This document shows, piece by piece, positions 15,870 through 23,613 of a DNA stretch of 32,752 nt (positions are counted from its first letter, which is position 1; the number at the start of each line of letters is the position of its first letter). Origin of the DNA: DASPOJ01 sp050014395. GTDB lineage: Bacteria > Acidobacteriota > Terriglobia > Acidiferrales > UBA7541. Below the pieces are notes generated by a model. The model was given only the letters and a program-made list of their open reading frames with translations, did not search any database and was not told the DNA's origin. The stretch lies in the NCBI GenBank assembly GCA_050014395.1, contig JBEKDK010000031.1, positions 1 through 32,752 on the forward strand, given 5' to 3'. The translations under genes were made by a program, and so were the position numbers.

Positions 15870-16019
15870 ATCGCCAAACCGGCGGAGAAGTTTGGGTGCG
15901 TGCACTTCAACCCGGTGACACGGGGGCTCGTGAGTGATCCGATTCACTGGCCGTGGGGCGATTGATCACGCTATGCGCAGACGGGAGAAGGATTGGTGCG
16001 AATCGATGGCATTGCGTAG
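15870..16019 (+). pseudogene. C-terminal relic of a REP-associated tyrosine (RAYT/Y1) transposase
   Basis: One frame reads IAKPAEKFGCVHFNPVTRGL, then VSDPIHWPWGD, a TGA at 15963-15965, and in the same frame SRYAQTGEGLVRIDGIA to a TAG at 16017-16019. Family knowledge: RAYT (Y1_Tnp, PF01797) proteins end with 'EKL.YMH.NPVKRGLV', 'DWPWSSYR' and 'ATGE.G.VRID'. The match in order and spacing is good. Only the last 50 or so codons remain, and there is a nonsense codon just after the WPW motif. The catalytic HUH and Tyr region is missing, so it cannot be active. It lies 53 bases downstream of the tRNA, and REP-like repeats, the usual RAYT substrates, occur 1-2 kb away. Confidence 0.65.
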
Positions 16020-16140
16020 CGGCAATTCAGGGAACGTTAAGGCGCACCCCGCGGACCCCGCGGACCCACCCCTTGTCCGCTGGGGCGAGCAAAGGATGGG
16101 CCACCCTCAGTTCAAAGGCTGCGCCACCCGCCTGGACACC

Positions 16141-16851
16141 TCAGGGCCGGATTTCTATTCCGGGATCGTCGATAGCTCCTGGTGCAGCGCGCTCCGTCTT
16201 CCGCTTCGGAGGGTCGCACAGGTAACCCTTCGACCGCCAGCGGCACGTTCGCGTGGCGTAGAACCTCTCGTCAGCATTGGCCCCGGCTTCATCCGCCAGA
16301 GCTGACCAGATTTCTGCCCGGTCCGGATTTCTTCTAAAAACTACTACCTTCCCGAAGTCAGTAAGCGGCAGCGTGTGCAACTCGAAGCCAGCCGGCGAGA
16401 AACGGAGGATTGCAAAACCCTCCCTAGCCCCAACCGCCCCACCTTCCTACTCGCAAACCAGCATACCTGTGTCACCGGATCGAAGCAACGCGGCGTGAAC
16501 CAGTCGGAGAGCTTGATGCTTGATCATGTTTCCGACGTTGTAGGTAGCGATGGAGGTCCCTCCACGCTCCACGCTGATGGATGAGTTGTATACCGTTTCG
16601 GTCGTCGGCCGCTCGTAGAATCTCACCGTTGTTGTGGAGTCGATTGCGATCTCTGCACGCAACACCTTCTTGCGCTCGTTGATCGCAGTTTCGTCAGCTA
16701 GCGGCTCTGGTTCGGGGAACGTCTGTATAACCCGAGAGCTGTCTGATTGCCCTTCGTCAACTGGCCTCGTTTGCGCCCGTAGGAGCGAAACCTGCAAGAC
16801 GAGAGCGAGAGCCATAAACAACGTTGTTGACCACTGCCTTTGAAAACGCAT
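16141..16851 (-). pseudogene. Secreted-protein gene interrupted by one in-frame amber codon
   Basis: Reading from ATG 16851: a signal peptide (MRFQRQWSTTLFMALALVLQ, cleavage near LLRAQ), then a protein-like segment to 'TGMLVCE' and a TAG at 16449-16447 (codon 135). The same frame continues without a break for about 100 codons: 'EGGAVGAREGFAILRFSPAG', 'FELHTLPLTDFGKVVVF', 'RRNPDRAEIWSALADEAGA', 'DERFYATRTCRWRSKGYLC', ending at a TGA at 16143-16141. Both halves look like real protein, so the ancestral product was about 236 aa with the stop replacing one residue. It could be a nonsense pseudogene, a sequencing error, or rarely a read-through gene. The N-terminal half alone would give a 134-aa secreted protein. 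A longer start at 16905 is possible but lacks a signal peptide at its beginning. The function is unknown. Confidence 0.6.
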
Positions 16852-16979
16852 CAGGTGGGCGGGTGGCGCACCCTTACCCCGCCTTCTGAGTTTCTCAATC
16901 CGCACGAACGAATGATACCACTAGCAGCCTTCACCGTGGAGTAATGTGGGGCGCTCTGCGGGCTGCGCCACCCGGCCGT

Positions 16980-17039
16980 CATCCATTCAATCCAGCGATT
17001 TCCGAAGCGGTCGTAGGCGTAGCTAAACGCGCCATCACA
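16980..17039 (-). pseudogene. RHS/YD-repeat fragment
   Basis: About 20 codons on the minus strand read CDGAFSYAYDRFGNRWIEWM. The YxYDxFGNR core is the signature of RHS/YD repeats (secreted toxin-delivery or wall-associated proteins). Nothing on either side continues the repeat, so this is at best a small relic of a larger RHS gene. The match is short and could be chance. Confidence 0.35.
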
Positions 17040-17051
17040 GGCAAATAATGA

Positions 17052-17076
17052 GGAAACGTCCCGTCTGTCCCCCCGG
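17052..17076 (-). repeat. REP-like repeat, copy 1
   Basis: On the minus strand this reads CCGGGGGGACAGACGGGACG followed by TTTCC. Its 21-base core is identical to the plus-strand repeat at 17796-17816. The two copies point toward each other's outside, one on each side of the gene 17080-17706. Confidence 0.7.
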
Positions 17077-17079
17077 TTT

Positions 17080-17706
17080 CTACGCTGGGGATTTTCGACC
17101 GAATTTATGGGGGGGGTTCTTAATTTCGGGCTTAAATGCCTGTGGCTCGTGGCCGTAATCAAGTTCCTGAAGGCGGCCGACAGCGGGATTCCAACTGATC
17201 TCGATGGGGATCCCCTCATCATCGCCGTGCGGATTCAGAAATGACAAGAAAAACCTGAATCCCGGCGCTTCGTGAGGGCCCTCATCAGAAGACAAGAAAC
17301 GGTAGCCCACAAGGTTGGCCGAATCATCGATAAAATCGATTCCGATGTACCCGGCGCTGTTCCTTATCCAGTTCCTGTCGGCAGTTAACTCAACAACCCA
17401 TTGAGCCTGTTCCCGCCGCAGAACCACGAGTTTCGAAACGGGGACGCCCGTCTTTGTCTCCTTGAATCGCTTTAGGCAGACGGCGGCGACAGTCTCCAAG
17501 GCATCGGTTCCGGTAAAATGTCCACACTTCAGGACTTCCGCATCAGCGCCCAGCGCGTGCCTCGCGGCCTCCAAGCAGCTTTGAGCCGCAGCATCGGGGG
17601 GAGGTCCCCCGGGCAAGGCTGTCCGTGGGGATGATGCGTTACCGGCTTGCACCCACAGAAGCGAAACCGCTAGCGCTAAGATCCAGCTCTTCGTGTTCGT
17701 GGACAT
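17080..17706 (-). CDS. Secreted hypothetical protein (208 aa)
   Basis: I do not recognise the family. The start ATG at 17706 opens a signal peptide (MSTNTKSWILALAVSLLWVQ, cleavage near AGNAS). AAGGGAG lies upstream but about 12-14 bases away, a loose SD. The mature part has a Cys pair (Cys48 in 'AQSCLEAARHALG' and Cys62 in 'EVLKCGHF') followed by a third Cys ('AVCLKRFKE'). It then turns strand-rich: 'SKLVVLRREQAQWVVEL', 'YIGIDFIDDSANLVGYRFL', 'RFFLSFLNPHGDDEGIPIEI'. It ends in a basic, Pro-rich tail. It is probably periplasmic or secreted. It sits between inverted REP-like repeats in the decayed zone, but its frame is intact. Confidence 0.65.
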   Translation of the reverse strand: MSTNTKSWILALAVSLLWVQAGNASSPRTALPGGPPPDAAAQSCLEAARHALGADAEVLKCGHFTGTDALETVAAVCLKRFKETKTGVPVSKLVVLRREQAQWVVELTADRNWIRNSAGYIGIDFIDDSANLVGYRFLSSDEGPHEAPGFRFFLSFLNPHGDDEGIPIEISWNPAVGRLQELDYGHEPQAFKPEIKNPPHKFGRKSPA

Positions 17707-17773
17707 TTGCAACGCTCGCTCCCTTTCTTGCACCCGTATCATTACACTGGCCGCCGTTGTGTCCAATGCCCCT

Positions 17774-17817
17774 GGAACCCGGGGACGGGAACCCGGGGAC
17801 AGACGGGACGTTTCCCG
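17774..17817 (+). repeat. REP-like repeat, copy 2, with an internal tandem
   Basis: A tandem of GGAACCCGGGGAC occurs twice (from 17774 and from 17788). The second runs into GGGGACAGACGGGACGTTTC, the inverted match to 17052-17076. The sequence then continues CCGTTTTTCCGGTTCC, itself related to the copy-1 flank (CCCCGGTTTC). It lies between the secreted-protein gene and the epimerase gene. Confidence 0.7.
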
Positions 17818-17846
17818 TTTTTCCGGTTCCCCTCGGTTCACACCTG

Positions 17847-18830
17847 CTATCCCGGATACCAAATCTTGCGTGGATCGTTCGCGGCGCGGCGATAATTCCA
17901 CGCTTCGTCGATCAGGCGCGCGAGATCGAAACGCGGCCTCCAATCCAGCAGAAATTTCGCCTTGGTGTTGTCCAGCCACGTTGAGTGAAAGGGAGTGGTG
18001 ATCTTGACCGCCGGAAGTCCTCGCGTCCGGTGCAGATACTCCGCTACTTCGCCGTAGTCGACCGGTTCATTCATGCAAATGTTGAATGTCTGCTGGCGCG
18101 CCTTCGGATTGTCGAAGGCCAGCAGGATCGCCTCAACCAGATCGCTCACGTGGACGAAATTGCGCTTGACCGGCTTCGCGTCCGGATCGAGCATCAACGG
18201 CACCGCGCCGCTCTTGACGTAAGCGTCCGCGCGCTCCGGGCCAACCAACTCCCGCCAGCGCGGCCCGCCAAACACATCCTCGCCGAAGGAAAGCGAATAT
18301 TTGAAATCGTCTTTCTCCATAATCCACGGCGCGCGCAGACAGCATCCCGTAAGGCCGTACTGCACGAAATACTGCTCTAGCAGCACCTCTTCGAGCACCT
18401 TCGATAGCGCGTAGCAGCCGGGATAAGCGGTGTGCTTCTGCTGTTCCGTCACCGGAATGGGATGGGCGTAGAAGAAATGGCCCACAGAGCCATCTCCACC
18501 GATCAGCACGAACTGCTTGAAAGTCGCGCTGGCGCGGCATTCCTCGAGCAGCCAGAACAAACCTTTCACCGTAACGTCGATTATGTCGTCGGGAGTTTCC
18601 TTGCACGTGGCGCACTGCAGCACGTGCGTGACGCCCTGCATGGCCGCGCGCACCACCTGGCGATCGGCGATGCTGCCGCGCACAATTTCCAGGCGTTCGC
18701 GCGGCTCAAGGATCCGGTTATGGCACAGCGCGCGAATCTTCGCGTCGCGCCGCGCATCGGACTGCAGAATTCGCTGAATGGCGTGCGTGCCGACCTTGCC
18801 TGCCGCACCTGTGATCAGGAGTCGTTTCAT
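17847..18830 (-). CDS. NAD(P)-dependent epimerase/dehydratase (extended SDR family)
   Basis: 327 aa. The Rossmann motif TGAAGKVG (7-14) is the extended-SDR GxxGxxG. The catalytic YxxxK is Tyr140 and Lys144 in 'YALSKVLEEVL'. The strand 'FKQFVLIGGDGSVG' (104-117) carries the upstream catalytic Ser/Thr equivalent. The C-terminal half has 'NFVHVSDLVEAILLAFDNP' and 'TFNICMNEPVDYGEVAEYL', typical for nucleotide-sugar epimerases and reductases. It probably acts on a sugar nucleotide or similar carbonyl substrate in the cytoplasm; the specific substrate is unknown. There is no SD. TAAACT ends eight bases before the ATG, so a leaderless start is possible. It is divergent from the sialate esterase-like gene (147-base gap). 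Confidence 0.88.
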   Translation of the reverse strand: MKRLLITGAAGKVGTHAIQRILQSDARRDAKIRALCHNRILEPRERLEIVRGSIADRQVVRAAMQGVTHVLQCATCKETPDDIIDVTVKGLFWLLEECRASATFKQFVLIGGDGSVGHFFYAHPIPVTEQQKHTAYPGCYALSKVLEEVLLEQYFVQYGLTGCCLRAPWIMEKDDFKYSLSFGEDVFGGPRWRELVGPERADAYVKSGAVPLMLDPDAKPVKRNFVHVSDLVEAILLAFDNPKARQQTFNICMNEPVDYGEVAEYLHRTRGLPAVKITTPFHSTWLDNTKAKFLLDWRPRFDLARLIDEAWNYRRAANDPRKIWYPG

Positions 18831-18977
18831 AGCCCGTCAGTTTACACGCGTTGCAGAGATGTGTGCATCCGCGATCGACATGCGTCGCCGGCGCAATTCG
18901 CCTCAAGTGCGGTTAGAATGCTTCGCGGTCTACCCGCATTCACGATTCGTGCACTGAAACGGAGGTCCGTCATCATA

Positions 18978-20540
18978 ATGATTCGCAAACTTTCGCTGCT
19001 CATATCGTGCTGCGCCGTTGTCTGCTTCATCGGCTTCACATCAGCCGCGCGCGCCGCTGTAAAACCCTCTGCGCTCTTCAGCGATCACATGGTGCTGCAG
19101 AGCGGCATGTCCGTGCCGGTGTGGGGCACGGCCGATCCCGGCGAAAAGATCACCGTAAAGTTCCTCAAGCAAAAGAAATCCGTCATCGCCGGCGCGGACG
19201 GCAAATGGATGATCCACCTATCGAAACTAAAGCCCGGCGGTCCATTTGAGATGACCATCGCGGGCAAGAATTCGATCACGGTGAAAGATGTGCTGGTGGG
19301 TGAAGTCTGGCTGGGCTCCGGCCAATCCAACATGGCGTTCACCGTCTCGAAGAAGCACACTTCCTACGCCGGCCTGCTCAATGAAGATCAGGAGATCGCC
19401 GCGGCCAACTATCCGCAGATTCGCATGTTCACCGGCAAGACGGCGAAGACCTACGAGCCGCAATCGGAAATTGGCGGCGAATGGCTGGTGTGCAGTCCGG
19501 ATACGGTGGGCGATTTTTCCGCCGTGGGCTACCTATTCGCGCGCGATTTGCAAAAAGCGCTGAATGTGCCGGTGGGCATCTTGTTGGAAGCGTATGGCGC
19601 GAGCACCGCCGAATCCTGGATTCCGCGCGACGCGCTGGCTGCCGATCCCTTGCTCAAACCGATGCTCGATAAATTCGACGCCCTGGTGGCGTTCTATCGC
19701 CAAAATCCCAATGCCACCACGGACCAAGCGCCGTCCGCGCCGCAAACTCTAAACGCTCGCCCCGGCAAGCCAGGCCCGCTGCGCGATCCGGTGCAGGACC
19801 AGCACGAGCCCACGGTGCTGTTCAACGGGATGATCAATCCAGTGATTCCATACGCGATTCGCGGCGCGATTTGGTATCAGGGCGAATCGATCGTCGGCGG
19901 CAAGGCCGGCGTAATCCTCTATCCCCATGTGATGGAGACACTCGTCACCGATTGGCGCGCGCGATGGGGCCAGGGCAATTTCCCTTTCTACGAGGTGCAA
20001 CTCCCCGCGCTTAAGAACGTCAGCAATAACCCGATGGTTCGCGAGTCTCAATCGGCGATCCTTTCGCTGCCGAACACCGGCATGGCCGTCACCATTGATA
20101 TCGGAGATCCCGACAACGTCCATCCGAAAAATAAAGAGCCGCTGGGCGATCGCCTCACGCTGATCGCGCTGGCCAATAACTACGGCCACAAAGTTGAATT
20201 CTCGGGGCCGGTCTACGATTCCATGACGATCGAAGGCGGCGCAATTCGCCTGAAGTTTTCCCACGTTGACGGCGGGCTCGTCGCGAAAGGGGGTCCACTG
20301 AAGTGGTTCCAGATCGCCGGCGCCGATCAGAAATTCGTCGACGCCGACGCGACCATCGACGGCGATTCCGTCGTGGTTAGCAGCGCCAACGTCAGCGCTC
20401 CCGTCGCCGTCCGCTACGCGTGGGACAACTACCCCGACGGCTGCAACCTCTACAACGCCGCCGGCCTGCCGGCCGCGCCATTCCGTACCGATCGATGGGA
20501 CGCGCTCAGCAAAATCGCTGAGGAATTCACCGGCAAATAG
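18978..20540 (+). CDS. Secreted sialate O-acetylesterase-like SGNH esterase
   Basis: 520 aa from ATG 18978, chosen because GGAGGT lies 11 bases ahead and a signal peptide follows (MIRKLSLLISCCAVVCFIGF, cleavage near SAARA). The longer open frame upstream lies inside the opposite epimerase gene. SGNH/SASA motifs: 'VWLGSGQSNMAF' (110-121) with nucleophile Ser117; 'GAIWYQGESI' (296-305), the Gly-Glu-Ser block; 'DIGDPDNVHPKNKEPLGDRL' (374-393), the Asp/His block with His382. These match the sialate O-acetylesterase family (PF03629), whose members in polysaccharide degraders remove acetyl groups from sugars. An Ig-like domain precedes the catalytic domain (about 30-105). It is probably periplasmic or extracellular. 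No glycan locus surrounds it. Confidence 0.9.
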   Translation: MIRKLSLLISCCAVVCFIGFTSAARAAVKPSALFSDHMVLQSGMSVPVWGTADPGEKITVKFLKQKKSVIAGADGKWMIHLSKLKPGGPFEMTIAGKNSITVKDVLVGEVWLGSGQSNMAFTVSKKHTSYAGLLNEDQEIAAANYPQIRMFTGKTAKTYEPQSEIGGEWLVCSPDTVGDFSAVGYLFARDLQKALNVPVGILLEAYGASTAESWIPRDALAADPLLKPMLDKFDALVAFYRQNPNATTDQAPSAPQTLNARPGKPGPLRDPVQDQHEPTVLFNGMINPVIPYAIRGAIWYQGESIVGGKAGVILYPHVMETLVTDWRARWGQGNFPFYEVQLPALKNVSNNPMVRESQSAILSLPNTGMAVTIDIGDPDNVHPKNKEPLGDRLTLIALANNYGHKVEFSGPVYDSMTIEGGAIRLKFSHVDGGLVAKGGPLKWFQIAGADQKFVDADATIDGDSVVVSSANVSAPVAVRYAWDNYPDGCNLYNAAGLPAAPFRTDRWDALSKIAEEFTGK

Positions 20541-20581
20541 CTCGCCGGGGACTGGCGCGGAACGGCGACAACACCACTCGA

Positions 20582-20914
20582 TTACAAGCTTCCTTTAAAC
20601 GCGAAGGCGAACGCCGCCAGGATGCACACAAAGCTGGCCACGTAATTCCACTTCGGCGGCGCGCCTAAATAGAAGTATGCGAACACTGCGAATACCGTGA
20701 GCGTGATCACTTCCTGAATGATCTTCAGCTGGTAGGCCGTGAACTCGCCGTAGCCCCAGCGGTTTGCCGGCACCTGAAAACAATATTCTCCGGCCGCGAT
20801 CAGCCAACTGAAAAAGATCGCCTTGTACAAAGGCACGCCCGGAAATTTCAAATGCCCGTACCAAGCAAATGTCATGAACGTATTGGAAATGCACAGCAGC
20901 AGAATTGTCCGCAT
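20582..20914 (-). CDS. DMT-superfamily membrane protein, DUF486
   Basis: 110 aa from ATG 20914, preceded by a purine-rich GAGGGGGGGC as SD. Four hydrophobic helices (about 3-20, 29-47, 63-83, 88-108) and the opening 'MRTILLLCISNTFMTFAWYG', then 'HLKF', are hallmarks of DUF486 (PF04342), a small relative of drug/metabolite transporters. Length and C-terminus ('ASFVCILAAFAFAFKG') fit the family. Function is unknown. The frame is open 17 codons further upstream, but that extension is Gly/Arg-rich without SD. It is divergent from the TolC-type gene (176-base gap) and convergent with the esterase. Confidence 0.9.
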   Translation of the reverse strand: MRTILLLCISNTFMTFAWYGHLKFPGVPLYKAIFFSWLIAAGEYCFQVPANRWGYGEFTAYQLKIIQEVITLTVFAVFAYFYLGAPPKWNYVASFVCILAAFAFAFKGSL

Positions 20915-21090
20915 CGCGCCCCCCCCTCGGCATTCGATTCTCCGGACGTTCCCACCGCGACGCAAGCTTCCGAGCCCGATAGTTTCGCCATGCTAAAATC
21001 CTTGCTCTTATCGCGGATCCATATGGAATCGACATCGAATCGTTCGGCAGCCCAACACAAAACGAAACTGAAAGGCAAGGTTCGACGAAC

Positions 21091-22671
21091 ATGAGAGAAC
21101 GAAACGGACGGGCAATTCGCGGTGGTCAGTTTGCAATTCTGGCGGCAATTGTGGCCATCGCCATGGTGACGTTCGCCTCGCGCGCCTGCGCGCAATTCGG
21201 GCCTTCGAGCTCCGGCGCCGCGCAGCCGGTGGCGAATCAGCTGCCGCTCTCCGGCCGCACGGGACAGAGCGGCGCGGTTGCCGCGGCCGAGCAGCCCGTG
21301 CCGGGAACCACGACCAGCGTCAACACGCTGAACCCCGTGGTTCAGGAGTCCGGTCCCTACACCGGCAGCGCGAGCAGCATCGCGAAGATGCCGTTCTCCG
21401 GCAAGCTATCGCTACGCGAAGCCATCGCGCGCGGTCTCGCGTACAACTTGGGCGCGGTGGGCCTGACGAACGCGGTGCGCCAAGCGGAAGGTCAGAGCAA
21501 AACGGTGCGCAGCGTGCTGCTGCCGAACGTGAGCGGCGACGTCGTCGAAAACTTCGAGACGGAAAATCTCGCCGCGATCGGCATCCGCATCGCTGTTCCG
21601 ATTCCCGGCTTCACGTTCCCAACTCTCGTGGGACCATTCAACTACATGGACGTGCGCGCGCGGTTGACGCAAACCGTGGCCAACATGACAGCTCTCAACA
21701 ACTATCGCGCGTCCAAAGAAACCGAGCGCGCCACGCAGCTTTCGGCCACGGACGCGCAAGACCTCGTCGTGCTCGCCGTCAGCGGCGCGTATTTGCAAGT
21801 GATCGCCGCGCAAGCCCGCGTGCAATCCGCGCAAGCGCAACTGGACACCGCGAATGCCCTTTACGGCCAGACGCAGCAGCAATTGCAGTTCGGCAAAGTG
21901 GCGCAGGTCGATCTGAATCGCAGCCAAGTGGAAGTTTTGACGGAGCAGCAACGCCTGCTTTCGTTGCAGGATGATCTAGCGAAGCAAAAGATCAATCTCG
22001 CGCTGCTCACAGGCCTGCCCGCAACGGATCAATACGAAATCACGGACGACGTTCCGTTTTCGCCCGCGCCGCCGATCAGTTTGGACGATGCCCTAAAGCA
22101 AGCCTTCGATAACCGCCCGGATCTGAAAGCGGCGCAAGCCGAAGTTCACGCGGCAGAACTTGAGCGATCCGCGGCGCGCGATGAGCGCCTGCCCTCGCTT
22201 TCCGTCAACGCGGATTACGGCGCGATCGGCACGAACCCCGGCGAGGCTCGCGCGACTTACACCGTCAGCGGCACGCTCACGGTTCCGATCTGGCAGGGCG
22301 GCCGCGCGGGCGGCGATATCGAGCAGGCCGACGCCGCATTGGATCAGCGCCGCGCGGAACTCGAAGACGAGCGCAACCAGATCGAAAGCCAAGTCCGCGA
22401 AGCGTATCTCGACGTGCAGGCCGCGGCGAGCCAAGTGGAATTGGCCGATAAGAATCGCCAAGTCGTCGCGGAAACTCTCGGCGAGACGCGCTTGCGCCTG
22501 GGCGCCGGCGTCAGCGACAACGTCGCGCTGGTGCAATCGCAGGAGTCGCTGTCCGGCGCGGAACTCGATTACATCAACAGCGTGTTCGCGCACAACGTGG
22601 CCAAGCTAAGCTTGGCGCGCGCGATCGGTGGCGCAGCGGCCAGCCTGCCGCAATTCCTGAAAATGCAGTAG
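21091..22671 (+). CDS. TolC-family outer-membrane efflux protein
   Basis: 526 aa. A signal peptide is seen (about 1-34: charged start, then 'FAILAAIVAIAMVTFASRAC' in part, then AQ). After a Gly/Ser/Pro-rich linker (35-100) come two OEP domains (PF02321): about 105-290 ('LSLREAIARGLAYN', 'QAQLDTANALYGQTQQQLQ', 'VDLNRSQVEVLTEQQRL') and about 320-515 ('LDDALKQAFDNRPDLKAAQA', 'WQGGRAGGDIEQADAALDQR', 'RLRLGAGVSDNVALVQSQES'). These are the repeating coiled-coil and barrel pattern of TolC channels, which export drugs or metabolites with an inner-membrane pump. No pump or adaptor gene is adjacent. ATG 21091 has an AAGG ten or so bases upstream. The divergent neighbour is the DUF486 gene. Confidence 0.93.
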   Translation: MRERNGRAIRGGQFAILAAIVAIAMVTFASRACAQFGPSSSGAAQPVANQLPLSGRTGQSGAVAAAEQPVPGTTTSVNTLNPVVQESGPYTGSASSIAKMPFSGKLSLREAIARGLAYNLGAVGLTNAVRQAEGQSKTVRSVLLPNVSGDVVENFETENLAAIGIRIAVPIPGFTFPTLVGPFNYMDVRARLTQTVANMTALNNYRASKETERATQLSATDAQDLVVLAVSGAYLQVIAAQARVQSAQAQLDTANALYGQTQQQLQFGKVAQVDLNRSQVEVLTEQQRLLSLQDDLAKQKINLALLTGLPATDQYEITDDVPFSPAPPISLDDALKQAFDNRPDLKAAQAEVHAAELERSAARDERLPSLSVNADYGAIGTNPGEARATYTVSGTLTVPIWQGGRAGGDIEQADAALDQRRAELEDERNQIESQVREAYLDVQAAASQVELADKNRQVVAETLGETRLRLGAGVSDNVALVQSQESLSGAELDYINSVFAHNVAKLSLARAIGGAAASLPQFLKMQ

Positions 22672-22765
22672 CGAACGCTGCGCAATTCTGCGCCCGTTGC
22701 GATTTTGCGCCGCGATTTCACAGCGCGATTTTGCGTGCGGCGGTAAACGGGAAAACGCGGGGGCG
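22672..22765. repeat. Convergent gap with a repeated GCGATTTTGCG motif
   Basis: 94 bases between the stops of the TolC-type gene and the small secreted-protein gene. GCGATTTTGCG occurs at 22699-22709 and 22725-22735. No terminator-like hairpin with a T-run is visible. Confidence 0.4.
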
Positions 22766-23134
22766 CTACTTCGCGGGCTTCGGGTGATCGACTTTTATTT
22801 CGAGATTCACGTCCATGCGCGAATCGAAACTGGAGATCGTGTGCGTTGAGGAAATCATGTTGCCGTGCTCGGCGTAAATCTGGTAATCCACGTTCGGATC
22901 GAGTCCGCTGAAACTATAATCGCCGCTATCCTCCGAAATATGACTCTGCACGTTCTTCGTGCTCATATTCTCCAAATAAATCACGGCATTGGAGATAGGG
23001 TTTTCGTCCTTGTCCACCACCTGGCCGTGAACCGAGCGCAGTTGCGGCGGCTTTTCTTTGCCCTGGCTCTGCACGAAGGCGCCGGCGGCAACCAGTAATA
23101 TGAAAGCGAAGATTCCAGCGGCGCGAGCGCGCAT
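22766..23134 (-). CDS. Small secreted protein with a carboxypeptidase-regulatory-like domain (122 aa)
   Basis: A signal peptide occupies about residues 1-23 (MRARAAGIFAFILLVAAGAF, cleavage near VQSQG). The mature part is one domain of the carboxypeptidase-regulatory-like (PF13620) beta-sandwich type: 'VHGQVVDKDENPISNAVIYL' (35-54), 'EDSGDYSFSGLDPNVDYQIY' (68-87), ending 'DVNLEIKV'. Family knowledge: this fold is common in secreted and TonB-linked proteins of Acidobacteriota and Bacteroidota. A single free domain may be a binding or structural module. It follows another protein of the same fold by seven bases, so they are co-transcribed and may work as a pair. Confidence 0.82.
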   Translation of the reverse strand: MRARAAGIFAFILLVAAGAFVQSQGKEKPPQLRSVHGQVVDKDENPISNAVIYLENMSTKNVQSHISEDSGDYSFSGLDPNVDYQIYAEHGNMISSTHTISSFDSRMDVNLEIKVDHPKPAK

Positions 23135-23141
23135 CCTTATT

Positions 23142-23507
23142 TTATTTTCCCCCTGCCAGCGGAATCAGGCGCAGCGTCAGTTCCACATCGTCTCCGGCAG
23201 CCCCATCGATGTTCTGCGTCAACGGTTGGAAACCCTTGGCGTCTACGCGCAGCACATATTGCACGCCCTGCGGCACGTGCAGCGCGAACTCACCTTCGTC
23301 GTCCGTGGCCGTCTCCCAGCGCCATTTCGTTTCCGTGTCGCGGCGCAAACGAACTCTTGCGTATTGCACCGCGTATCCCTGGCTGCTGAACACCGTGGCG
23401 TGAATCAGCATGATCGCAGGGTGACTGCCCTGACCCTGCGCGGGTCGCGCGTGCGCGCCCGCTATAGCGCACATCGAAAGCAGCATCACCAAGAAGCCCG
23501 CGCGCAA
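23142..23507 (-). CDS. Second small secreted carboxypeptidase-regulatory-like protein (start uncertain)
   Basis: The frame is open far upstream into the Asp-rich gene, where it only mirrors the acidic codons. The likely start is TTG at 23507, giving a signal peptide (LRAGFLVMLLSMCAIAGAHA) of the same size as the downstream neighbour's. ATG 23486 and GTG 23606 (with GAGGAG ahead) are alternatives. The mature domain contains 'MLIHATVFSSQGYAVQYARV', 'ETATDDEGEFALHVPQGVQY' and 'VLRVDAKGFQPLTQNI', then 'DVELTLRLIPL'. This is a beta-sandwich of the carboxypeptidase-regulatory or transthyretin-like type. It is 122 aa from TTG, matching the 122 aa of its neighbour; the pair looks like an old duplication. 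Confidence 0.65.
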   Translation of the reverse strand: MRAGFLVMLLSMCAIAGAHARPAQGQGSHPAIMLIHATVFSSQGYAVQYARVRLRRDTETKWRWETATDDEGEFALHVPQGVQYVLRVDAKGFQPLTQNIDGAAGDDVELTLRLIPLAGGK

Positions 23508-23613
23508 AATATCACCCGCGCCGGACTGCGCCGAGCGCACTACATCAAAAGTTTTTGCGGAATTACCGCGAAGGAAGCCGGGGACTTCGACCGGACGCGA
23601 CGACACGCCCGAA

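Noticed and set aside
15742..16020. Integrated genetic island using the tRNA 3' end as attachment site
   Set aside because: No repeat of the tRNA 3' end is found downstream in the window and no integrase gene is present.
16851..17222. 123-codon minus-strand frame as a gene
   Set aside because: It joins unrelated pieces: antisense of a REP-like repeat, the YD fragment, and the leader of the next gene. Only the YD part looks like protein.
18432..18977. N-terminal extension of the sialate esterase-like gene
   Set aside because: It lies inside the opposite epimerase gene. The SD and signal peptide at 18978 give the real start.
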